Source of the DNA: Cercophora sp. LCS_1
Taxonomy: Eukaryota > Ascomycota > Sordariomycetes > Sordariales > Lasiosphaeriaceae
DNA: 64,000 nucleotides
Reading direction: 5' to 3'
Assembly: GCA_036250225.1 (NCBI GenBank)
Contig: JAPZLL010000011.1
Location: 868,001 to 932,000 of the forward strand
Within the stretch, counting starts at the first letter, position 1. Each line of letters starts with the position of its first letter. The notes beneath the pieces were generated by a model. It was not told the DNA's origin. It did no database searches and saw only the letters and a program-made list of their open reading frames with translations. Below are positions 45,581 to 53,828 of the stretch, piece after piece. The position numbers and the translations under genes were made by a program.

Positions 45581-47413
45581 TCAACCTTCGCGACCAATTC
45601 GCTCCGTCCACAAACCTAAGTCATGTCCCCACGACTCCTCTACACCAAACCACTCCGCGAGCTGAACACCCCTCGCGACCTGCGCCTGGTCCCAAAACCG
45701 ACGAAGAACGTCAAAATAACCCTTTGTTCTCTTGTCCTGCCCGTTCCACCTCCCAAACGACCTCTCCGCCACCTCCCACGCACGATCAGTTCCATCATGA
45801 TACCGACAAAGGCACTGTAACAAAAACAACAACGGCCAAAATTGTTGGTATCCCGTCAACAACCAACTCCACTGCGCCGCCTGCGGCTCCCTCTGTATCC
45901 GTCTCGCTGTGTCTAGGATCTCCACCGCGTCCAGAAATAGCTTGTCACCGCCCACAGCATACCCATATCCCAGTTGAGAGCCCATCCCATATCTAGACAA
46001 CAACCTATCCTCAGTATAACCACCGCGAACCTGAAACCGCAACTCCGTAACAAGCACATACCCCACATGCCTCGCAAGCCAATGCACCCCCTCTGACCCA
46101 TCACAGTACCGTAAATACTCGTTCTCGATCCTAGCCTCGCACGCATCGATGATACTCTCCTTCATTTGACCATCCTGTGCAGCCCCGACAAGTCCCGTGG
46201 CACACGCAATCTCAACCTGCATGAGACAGAAACTAACCTCCGTCCAGCCCTGGTATGGCACAGGCGGTTCCACCATCCCAGGGGTTAGATCAATATCCCG
46301 TACATTAACAGGCATATCCTGAATGGCCACCTGAAGCAGTCCAGAACCGCACCCCCGATCTTCACGCGCTCGATGTTCAATATACCAAAGCGCCATGTGC
46401 AATCTCTTTCGCATTTCTTGCTCAAAGGGCGTGTATATCCCTTCTGTTGGCAAAAGGCGGGAGGGGAGTCCAGTCAAAGGCCACACGCGGGCCTTGTCGG
46501 GGGTGAAACGGCTGAGGGAGAGGTAGAGGATGAAGGCTTGGAGGGTGGTTAGGTCGTTGGTGGAGAGGAAGTCGGCTTTTGTCAAGGCGTGTTCGATGGC
46601 GGCTTTGTAGGTTGCTACGGCGGTTGGTTTGGATATGTTGCCGCCGAGGGAGATGGTTGCTTCGGTGTCGGTGATGCTGCAGAGGGAGGATAGGTAGACT
46701 GTGAAGAGGAGGGCTGATTCGCCGTCTTTGAGATGCGATGGGTACTGTAGAGCTTTTTGGAAGAGGCGGTCGGTGCTCGGGCTGTGGAGGACTTTGATTA
46801 GGGGGTCGATGTTGCGGTGGAAGATAGATCGGTAGGTGGCGAGTTGGGATGGGGAGGGGTGGAGGGTGCCAGTTGTGGACAGGAAGCTGTCGAATGGGAA
46901 TTGAGGGACCGAGGTGAACACGGGCTGGGAAGATTGTGAAAAGAGGGTTGCTGCGACGGCGGGATGGGTTGACTTCCACTGTGCTGCAAGGCGAAGGGTA
47001 GTTTGGAGACTTTCTCGGATTTGTTGTAAGCCTTGTGCCGCTTCAGGAGATATGAGATTATGGTGTGGTAATTCCGAGCTGGGAAACTGCAGCACTGTAT
47101 TGTTGTCCGCTGGAACCCATGCCAAAAGTGCTCGCGTCTTATCGTCAAGCTGAAAAGTCTCGCCCGGACTCGTAGTTTGCAGCTGTGACACAGTAGCCGT
47201 TGAGCTGACAGGAGCATTTTGGGTATGTGTCTTCTTGGGAAGGCGGCGACATGTTCTCTGCGGAGGAGGGTAATGACATGCTATGTTCCAGGTAGTGCAC
47301 GTCGCGCAAGGAGTCCCTCTGTTGCATTTCACCTTTCTAGCCCGACAGGCTAGACAGGCTTTCCGCTTCAAGATGCTGATAGTAGGCAGCGTTGATGGTT
47401 GGAGTGGATGCAT
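45581..47413 (-). CDS. Zn2Cys6 fungal transcription factor
   Basis: A binuclear zinc cluster regulator of 610 residues from the ATG at 47413 (MHPLQPSTL); a longer frame upstream to 47557 is probably not used. The zinc cluster lies at residues 20-46: C20-x2-C23-x6-C30-x5-C36-x2-C39-x6-C46 with the basic ARKVK helix, then a proline/arginine linker (PPPQRTCRRLPKK). The middle homology region includes the recognisable FEQEMRKRL...DRGCG stretch, although the segment just before it (LTGLPSRLLPTEGIY) looks about ten residues short compared with relatives as I remember them. There is no intron. It is divergent from the cytochrome b561 gene and convergent with the sulfotransferase, so either could be a target; this is positional inference only. 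Confidence 0.9.
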   Translation of the reverse strand: MHPLQPSTLPTISILKRKACLACRARKVKCNRGTPCATCTTWNIACHYPPPQRTCRRLPKKTHTQNAPVSSTATVSQLQTTSPGETFQLDDKTRALLAWVPADNNTVLQFPSSELPHHNLISPEAAQGLQQIRESLQTTLRLAAQWKSTHPAVAATLFSQSSQPVFTSVPQFPFDSFLSTTGTLHPSPSQLATYRSIFHRNIDPLIKVLHSPSTDRLFQKALQYPSHLKDGESALLFTVYLSSLCSITDTEATISLGGNISKPTAVATYKAAIEHALTKADFLSTNDLTTLQAFILYLSLSRFTPDKARVWPLTGLPSRLLPTEGIYTPFEQEMRKRLHMALWYIEHRAREDRGCGSGLLQVAIQDMPVNVRDIDLTPGMVEPPVPYQGWTEVSFCLMQVEIACATGLVGAAQDGQMKESIIDACEARIENEYLRYCDGSEGVHWLARHVGYVLVTELRFQVRGGYTEDRLLSRYGMGSQLGYGYAVGGDKLFLDAVEILDTARRIQREPQAAQWSWLLTGYQQFWPLLFLLQCLCRYHDGTDRAWEVAERSFGRWNGQDKRTKGYFDVLRRFWDQAQVARGVQLAEWFGVEESWGHDLGLWTERIGREG

Positions 47414-48025
47414 TGTGTTGTAATAGCATGTGTTGCTGGCAAGGACGGGAAGCTTGGGTACAATTTCCGAGAAACCCGCGAAACAACAATACGAGAGCTG
47501 TGGGAAGAGCAGCAGAGGTTTTGGTGTTGTCAAAGTCATACTCAGGTGCGTTGTCAACAGTTGGAATGCGGCGGGATAATCGTTCCGAGTCGACCATCAT
47601 TGGCTTGTGGATGGCCTCTGGGCGTAAGCGATCAGCGCAGGCTGTGGCTCGTCGGGAAACTCGGAAATCTCGGCGTTCCCTGAATCTGGGCTGCGTGATT
47701 GGTCAATCTGAAGGTAGGAATGACCTCATGCCCGGAGCTTTGGTTGCTATCCAGACAAACAAGACATAGCTGAGGTCCATTGTCTTGGCGTCTTTTGGGG
47801 ATGGACCGGACAGTTCTTCTCCCGAGCGGTGCATGACGTGGTCAACGAGATGGACGAGGAACCCCGGGGACTTTGAGGGTGAGCCCATCGCTGCAATGAC
47901 AAGCTTACAACGAGCAAAAGGTATAAACATCACCCTGAAGGCCACTTCGCAATGATTCTGCATCAGAGCAAGCTCAACTCCAGACTTGATCGAAACGGTT
48001 TTGGCTTTTGTAGTTTGTCTTCAAC
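47414..48025. other. Shared divergent promoter (regulator / cytochrome b561)
   Basis: A 612-bp region between two divergent starts. I do not see a convincing CGG-Nx-CCG inverted pair for the Zn2Cys6 protein by eye. No gene. Confidence 0.45.
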
Positions 48026-48679
48026 ATGGCATCCAACTCGCTCACGGAAGGACCTCGAATTATCCTCGAAGACCTCCCCAAGGTCCCTAATCTTGCAAAG
48101 GCTCACGGCATTGTCATGGGTCTCGCCTTTGTCATTGCCATGCCGCTCGGCGCCTTTCTAGTCCGGACTCTCAGGTGCAAGTACACCGTCTGGATCCATG
48201 CCGTCTGTCAACTTACTGCAGTGGTATTGATGGTAACTGGCTTGGCAACTGGGATTCGACTTGCAAAGATCATCGATATGGTATGTGCCAAGGCTTGAGT
48301 CGCCAGATGGAAGCTGACCTTGGGACAGCTTCACGACAACTCTCATACCATCCTCGGGACAGCCATAGTCGCTGGTCTCTTCCTGCAGCCGTTTCTTGGG
48401 TACATCCACCATCGCCGTTACCTGAAGACAAAAAGGCCTACCGCGTGGGGAGCTTTTCATGTGTGGTATGGGCGTGCTCTGATCATCTTGGGGATCATCA
48501 ATGGCGGATTAGGACTGCAGCTGGCGTCAGAAAGCCCGGCTTATAGCCAGGCTGGGATGGTTGTCTACTTTGTCCTGGCAGGTATTGCAGGTGTATCGCT
48601 CATTTCGCTAGTTGTTTACGTCATGCAAGGTCGATGTGGGGGCGGGAAGGCCGAAGCTGAGTCGAACGAAGGAGATTAG
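48026..48679 (+). CDS. Cytochrome b561-domain membrane protein
   Basis: A transmembrane electron carrier with two b haems. Exon 1 is 48026-48280, the intron 48281-48328 (GTATGT, GCTGACC branch, ACAG), exon 2 48329-48679, giving 201 residues. Five hydrophobic helices: GIVMGLAFVIAMPLGAFLV, a second around WIHAVCQLTAVVLMV, then LGTAIVAGLFLQPFLGY, YGRALIILGIINGGLGLQL, and VVYFVLAGIAGVSLISLVVYV. Histidines likely to bind haem sit in AKAHGIV, WIHAV, NSHTILG and AFHVWYG. In fungi such b561 domains usually follow a secreted DOMON domain, but here only about 25 soluble residues precede the first helix and there is no DOMON upstream. The protein may therefore be a stand-alone ferric/ascorbate-type reductase subunit. 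Confidence 0.88.
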
Positions 48680-48922
48680 ACCTTGGCGAGACATATCGGC
48701 GTGTTTGAAGTTACGGGCTATGTGTGGATTGCCTTTGAAATAGTTCTCTGTGTCAGAAGAATGAACCCGTATTGGTTTGGATTTGCTCTTCTTGGTGTGG
48801 CCTTTCGCTTCCTCGACACTCCTCGTCACTATCATAGTATCCGTGTAGTTCATCAACCCAATGATAGCGTGGATCGAACTGGCGGGCGGCATAAAACTGA
48901 GCGTCTGCTTCTGTATAGCGGT

Positions 48923-49480
48923 TCATTCAGGAAATGGTATTATCAGCGGTTCGGTCTTCGTGCCTTTTTCGCTGATCTCCCCCATGTCCCTTGTGCAGAC
49001 AATGGACTGAGCTGGGATACGATGAAGGAATAAAAACTCGTGGTCGGAAAACGGGTGAACGATGTCCAGTGCAACCTTCAGTGATGCCATGTCAAGTACG
49101 CATGTGTCAGCTGGCAGTTTCGTTGTGTCGATCGTATGAATGTAGACCGGGGACTGTGTTTTCTCGCGTTGAGCCGCCCAATTACGAGCATGCCGCTCGT
49201 CACTGAAGACTGACAGAAAGCAACTTGGCAGGCGGGTTCTCCAGTCAATGTGTGCTTCTACTGCATGCTTCAGTCCTGACTTGTCGGTGATAATACGAGT
49301 GCTGTTTGACGCAACGAGATCTCCATGTGGTTCTGTCCAGGATTGAGTTTTGGAGTGCGTCACTCTCCAAAGCCGTTTTGGAGGATAAGCAGCCTTGTAG
49401 ACGCTTAAGTTGAAGGCCTCGGTCATGTCTTTGGAAAGAGGGGTGTTTTGGCGACAGGTGAAAGAGCAGAAATTATTCAC
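48923..49480 (-). CDS. DUF7587-like hypothetical protein
   Basis: 185 residues, single exon, no signal peptide or membrane helix. The core LWRVTHSKTQSW, a central FLSVFSDERHARNWA and a following IHTIDTTKLP match a widespread fungal family of unknown function (DUF7587) as I remember it. Proteins of this family are small and cytosolic. The start could instead be the internal methionine in KDMTEAFN. It lies tail to tail with the cytochrome b561 gene. Confidence 0.7.
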   Translation of the reverse strand: MNNFCSFTCRQNTPLSKDMTEAFNLSVYKAAYPPKRLWRVTHSKTQSWTEPHGDLVASNSTRIITDKSGLKHAVEAHIDWRTRLPSCFLSVFSDERHARNWAAQREKTQSPVYIHTIDTTKLPADTCVLDMASLKVALDIVHPFSDHEFLFLHRIPAQSIVCTRDMGEISEKGTKTEPLIIPFPE

Positions 49481-49736
49481 GTAATAGAAATCTGTGGGGC
49501 AGAGACATAGTACTGTATGTTTTGATGCTGACAGTAGTAAACACGAATTCTAGTTCCGGGTCTTTCCGCTGGTGTCGCGGGACGGACTCCGTTTGGAGAC
49601 GGAAGCTTGAGAGGCTTTCGGGAGAAACAGGCAGACATCTCGCGTGACACAACTACTACTGTCAGCAATCATGTGGCAGCCTTCATGGACCCAGATTCGT
49701 CGTCGCACAACACAAACAACCAGCAACTAACAGACG

Positions 49737-51947
49737 TTAGCAAACAACCAAATCCTTCCACCCGCCGTCAACTCCCTCTCCATCCATAAACCCATGCAAA
49801 TACGCCTCCCCAAGCAACCTCCACTTCTCTCCCTCTTTCCTCAACACAAACGGCACCCTCGCCCCTTCGACAACCCAAACCTCATCGTCCCTCTCCACTC
49901 CCTTCGGCCCAAGCCCCAAATACGAGCTCCCCGTAACAAAGAGCCGCCGCATCGGCACCGCCATACCCAGCCCAAACATGCTAATACACTCGATCTCGGC
50001 CACACTGGTCCCCAACCTCGCTTGAATCTCCCCCTCGCTCCCGCCCTGCATCACAAGCGCCGTGTACTCCATAATCTTGACCGCCACCTCGATCGCATTC
50101 GGCAAAAAGACTTCCCCGCCCTCGCCCGTCATTGCCAACAAGCTCAAAACGGTCGAAACGCGAATCATCTCGGCTAGATATTCGCCACCGAAAACACCCT
50201 CCTCGGGGTTCATTTTCGCGATAACATGGATCGCCACGTTCTCCAAAACGTGCTGCTTGAAATACCCCATCCCGATGAACATGGACGCCGGATACTCCAT
50301 TTCCGTCTGGTTGTAGTTACCGAACAGGGTCCGCCAGAGGGCTTCGATGCGGGTTTCATCCGTCGTGTCGTAGAGTGGCGGGAGGTGGGTGGCGATGAAG
50401 TCGAGGTAGGGCGTGTAGTTGAATTTGGTGGAGGAGTCGAAAGCTGCGGGGCAGATTTCAGTGATGGTGTCGAGGCGGATGCCGCGGAGGCGGAGGGTGT
50501 TGTTTGCTGACGCTGTGGCGAAGGGATGGGATTGTGGTGGTGGTGGGTAGGGGACTGAGGACGCGTTGTAGATTGGTGAGGCGAGGGAGGGGGATGTTGG
50601 ATCCACGACGAAGCCACGGGAGATGTAGGGGCGGTTGGGGAAGGATGCGCTGAAATCGGGGACCCAGGTTGGGAGGGAGGGGAGCTCCTTGTGGGAGACG
50701 TCGTTGAACGACAATAGGGCCAGGTTGGGGAGGTGGGTGAGCAGGGCGGTGGTTGTGAGGGTGTAGATGTCCTGGACGGTGGTGGAGTAGGTTGGTGTGA
50801 TGGGCGGTGGCATGTTTGCTCTGCGGAAAAAAGGTCGACAGAAGGCAAGGGCTGCAAAGACGTGGTCCCGCTTGTCGGTGGTTTGGTAGTCGGAGAACTG
50901 GCGGAGGACCCAGGCAAAGTAGGCGTATTCTTTGTGTTTGGGGTCGCCGAGGGAGCCGTAGCTGGAGAGCATGGCTTCGGTTGCGCTGTCGTTTTCGCGG
51001 AGGTCTTGCCGTCCCCGCATGAAGTTGGCTTTGGTCTGGTGCAGGTGCATGGGTAGACCGCCGTTGATGCGGTGGTCGGTGCGGAACATGTGTAGGGAAC
51101 GGATCTCGTTGCCGACCATCCAGCCTTTGACGTTCATGAGGAGCTCGCTGCGTTTGCCGAGGAGGGTCCAGTGGTTGCCGACGTTGGAGACAAGGAGGAG
51201 GTTGCCGATGACGACTAGACGAGTCCAGTCGAGCGTGTGGCTGCCGCAGAGGACCGTGATGGACTGGGCGAGGGAGGTCTCCTGGATGATCCACACGCGG
51301 CGGAAGTACCGCTGGCGTCGGTAGAAGCTGACGTAGTCCCACCACATGTCTTGCCAGTCCTCGATCGAAGACAGTCCCATGCTAGTGAGAGCAGTCGGGG
51401 GTGGAATCGGGTCGAGGTTTCGGATGGCGACATCGGTCATCCACTTCTCTAATGCTTCGTTGTCGTGCATCTTCAGAAACCGCTCCGGGGGATCCTCCTT
51501 GCCGAGCCAGACAATGACGCTGGACGCGGTCGAGTAGATGTCGCTCATCATGCTGACTTGCGAGGCCCTTTCCAAGTCATCCGTCTGGTTGATTGACAGG
51601 GCATCGATCCATATTGGCGTGATGGGTTCGCCGTTAGAGTCGCTGATGAGCCGCTGCAGAGCGAAGAAGAGATTCTCGGTGATATTTACGTGCGTTTCGT
51701 CGCAGTTTATCGTGAATGTCTGGCCAACTTCAGCGGTGAGGGTCTCTGCTTCAGTAAAGTCTTTGTAATATGGAAGGCCCCATGTGTATGACAGCGCGTT
51801 GAAGACGACACCGCCGTCGAATGAATGCTCGGTCAGCTGAACCTTGAAACCGTGATGTGCCTTTTCATCTTGGATGACGTGGACGAGTCGGATGGCTCGT
51901 TCCCCGACCAAGGGCTTGTATTGGATAGATGGCTGGCTCATTTTCAT
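49737..51947 (-). CDS. HET-domain heterokaryon-incompatibility-type protein
   Basis: HET domains trigger cell death after fusion of unlike fungal individuals. 736 residues in one exon from M at 51947 (MKMSQPSIQYKPL); an upstream in-frame ATG at 51989 would add 14 residues. The three diagnostic HET blocks are present: NALSYTWG (50-57), IWIDALSINQ followed by MMSDIYSTASSVIVWLG (112-149), and RRVWIIQE (216-223). The C-terminal part has the usual HET-protein features (THLPNLALLSF, LPTWVPDFS, LRLRGIRLDTI, and a final section ending VPFVLRKEGEKWRLLGEAYLHGFMDG). The gene looks intact. A DUF7587-like gene sits on its 3' side and a broken feruloyl esterase gene starts divergently from its 5' side. Confidence 0.93.
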   Translation of the reverse strand: MKMSQPSIQYKPLVGERAIRLVHVIQDEKAHHGFKVQLTEHSFDGGVVFNALSYTWGLPYYKDFTEAETLTAEVGQTFTINCDETHVNITENLFFALQRLISDSNGEPITPIWIDALSINQTDDLERASQVSMMSDIYSTASSVIVWLGKEDPPERFLKMHDNEALEKWMTDVAIRNLDPIPPPTALTSMGLSSIEDWQDMWWDYVSFYRRQRYFRRVWIIQETSLAQSITVLCGSHTLDWTRLVVIGNLLLVSNVGNHWTLLGKRSELLMNVKGWMVGNEIRSLHMFRTDHRINGGLPMHLHQTKANFMRGRQDLRENDSATEAMLSSYGSLGDPKHKEYAYFAWVLRQFSDYQTTDKRDHVFAALAFCRPFFRRANMPPPITPTYSTTVQDIYTLTTTALLTHLPNLALLSFNDVSHKELPSLPTWVPDFSASFPNRPYISRGFVVDPTSPSLASPIYNASSVPYPPPPQSHPFATASANNTLRLRGIRLDTITEICPAAFDSSTKFNYTPYLDFIATHLPPLYDTTDETRIEALWRTLFGNYNQTEMEYPASMFIGMGYFKQHVLENVAIHVIAKMNPEEGVFGGEYLAEMIRVSTVLSLLAMTGEGGEVFLPNAIEVAVKIMEYTALVMQGGSEGEIQARLGTSVAEIECISMFGLGMAVPMRRLFVTGSSYLGLGPKGVERDDEVWVVEGARVPFVLRKEGEKWRLLGEAYLHGFMDGEGVDGGWKDLVVC

Positions 51948-52813
51948 CACCTTGGTATCAAAAATGCAAAGTGTGATGTTCCATGACATTGATTGACGTT
52001 GGAGGCATTCAATGGGCTGCCTCGCACGAGGAAGGCAGACGGCGGCTTGTGTGAGGGGTCGATGGGGTGCTCCGTATTGCGCTAGTGATGCAGTGCAACC
52101 CGGCCGCCTCAGCCTGAGCCTGTAAGCAACCTAGGTTGCCGCCTCTTTGGCGATGGAAAATGCAGGAAAATGCAGTGAAATGCCAAGTCGACATCAACCC
52201 CCAATCCGACCCCAATTTCCTGCCTCAGGCAAAAAGAGAATCGCGGTTTGCCCGCCCCGTCCTCTTATTATTATTAGTCTCAGTGCGTCGGTAATTCTAG
52301 CTAATGGTCTTCGCGCCTTCGCTGGGTGTGTAAAGTTGACCTTGTCGTACTTCACACCCGACACAATGCGAGGTATTCAGATTCGGACAAAGGAATAATA
52401 ACGAGGCCAGAAAAGGTTTGGCGTTGCATCCGGCTTTAATGGAGTATGCGAAGTAACCCGTTACCTGCCGTCAAATCGGTATTGCTCCAACAACTGGGGA
52501 AATCGCGGGTTCGAGGAATTTACCCGATTCGAGCGCCTAGTCCTTCGTTGATTGTTCGGCCAACGTCAGTCGCATTCCCTCTTGGCTCCAACTGGAAATT
52601 GGCATGGCCACGCTGAATGACAAGAGTTCATGGAATCTAGCAAGATGAAAATGCCATTCGGCAGATGGCATCGGCAATTGACCATCTCCTTCCTGCTGAG
52701 GACTGGACGTATGCTCCCCCGATGAGCAAGGTGCTTGTCAGACGTATATATCTCTAGGGCCCTCTGGCCATGCCAACCAAACCCCGGGCACACTCGTAGC
52801 ACCCACCACCACC
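51948..52813. other. Divergent promoter region
   Basis: Between the HET gene (minus) and the feruloyl esterase relic (plus). A TATATATC element at about 52744-52751, some 65 bp before the esterase ATG, may be its TATA box. No gene seen. Confidence 0.5.
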
Positions 52814-53706
52814 ATGGCTCGCCCTTCCCTCTCCTGGCTCCTGAACCTGCTTCTCCTCCTCCTCGTCCCTCTCATCCTCGCCGACACCCCCGGCTGCGGC
52901 AAAGCCCCCACACTAACAAGCGGCACCCGAACCATGACAGTAAATGGTAAAACCCGCCGCTGGGTCCTCCGCCTGCCCAACAACTACGACCGAACCAAGC
53001 CGCACCGCCTCATCTTCGGCGTCCACTGGCGCGACGCAGACTACCAAGCCGTCGACGGCGGCTCAGCACCCTACTACGGCCTGCGCGCACTCGCCAACAA
53101 CACCGCCATCTTTGTGTCCCCTGATGGACTAAACAAGGGCTGGGCAAACTCAGGTGGGGAGGACATCACCTTCTTCGACAACATCATCAAGGCCGTGTCC
53201 GATGACTTGTGCATCAACGAGAAGCAGATTTTTAGTCTGGGCTTTAGCTATGGCGGCGCCATGTCGTATTCGCTTGCTTGTTCGAGACCAAAGGTTTTTC
53301 GGGCTGTTGCGGTGCTCTCGGGCGCGCAGTTGAGTGGGTGTAGTGGTGGGACAGAGCCTGTGGCATGTTGTTACTTTTGAGAGTTTCGAGGATTGAACTG
53401 ATGACGAAATAGGCGTTTTACAGCCAACATGGCGTTTGAGACAGCGTGCTGAACCTGTCCATGGGCAAGCAGCTGCGCGATAACATGCTGCGGCGGAATG
53501 GGTGCCAGAGCAAGAATGCGCCTGAGCCGGCACGGAATAGCAGACAGCGCAGCAAGACGGAGTATTCGTGCAATGCTGATTCCCCGGTTGCGTTTGTTGC
53601 GTTTGATGGGGATCACGTCGCGTTGCCCAGCGATTCGGGGAGTGACGGTGGGGCGAACAGCCGGACTATTTCGGAGGTTTGGAAGTTTTTCTCGCAGTTT
53701 ACTTGA
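52814..53706 (+). pseudogene. Feruloyl esterase (CE1-like) with premature stop
   Basis: The family releases ferulic acid from plant cell-wall xylan. Residues 1-23 are a signal peptide (LLNLLLLLLVPLILA). Then come TPGCGKAP, the oxyanion-type region VHWRDADYQ and the nucleophile GFSYGG. Exon 1 ends after GTEPV at 53362. The best intron is 53363-53412, which starts GCATGT and ends AATAG (a GC-AG intron, 50 nt) and restores EPVAFYSQHGV. In exon 2 the frame meets TGA at 53437-53439, then continues DSVLNLSMGKQLRD through GDHVALP (catalytic histidine) to FFSQF and a normal TGA at 53704-53706. A protein stopped at 53437 lacks the catalytic histidine, so it should be inactive. The frame after the stop is otherwise intact, so the mutation looks recent. 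Confidence 0.85.
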
Positions 53707-53828
53707 TCGGGAACACTGAGAAAGATGCCAACTTCTTCTTGGTCCTATTCTAGAGAAGGAGAATCCCAAACCAGGTACAACAATCCTCACTTCTATGATG
53801 TGAACCATCGAGAAGAGGGAGGTTAACT

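Noticed and set aside
49737..51989. Antisense frames inside the HET gene (for example 50458-51345)
   Set aside because: The HET frame carries all three diagnostic blocks; the long antisense frames are Pro/Arg/Gly-rich mirrors of it.
52500..52545. tRNA-like stretch with GGGTTCGA
   Set aside because: GGGTTCGAGG resembles a B box, but no acceptor stem, D arm or anticodon arm can be folded around it.
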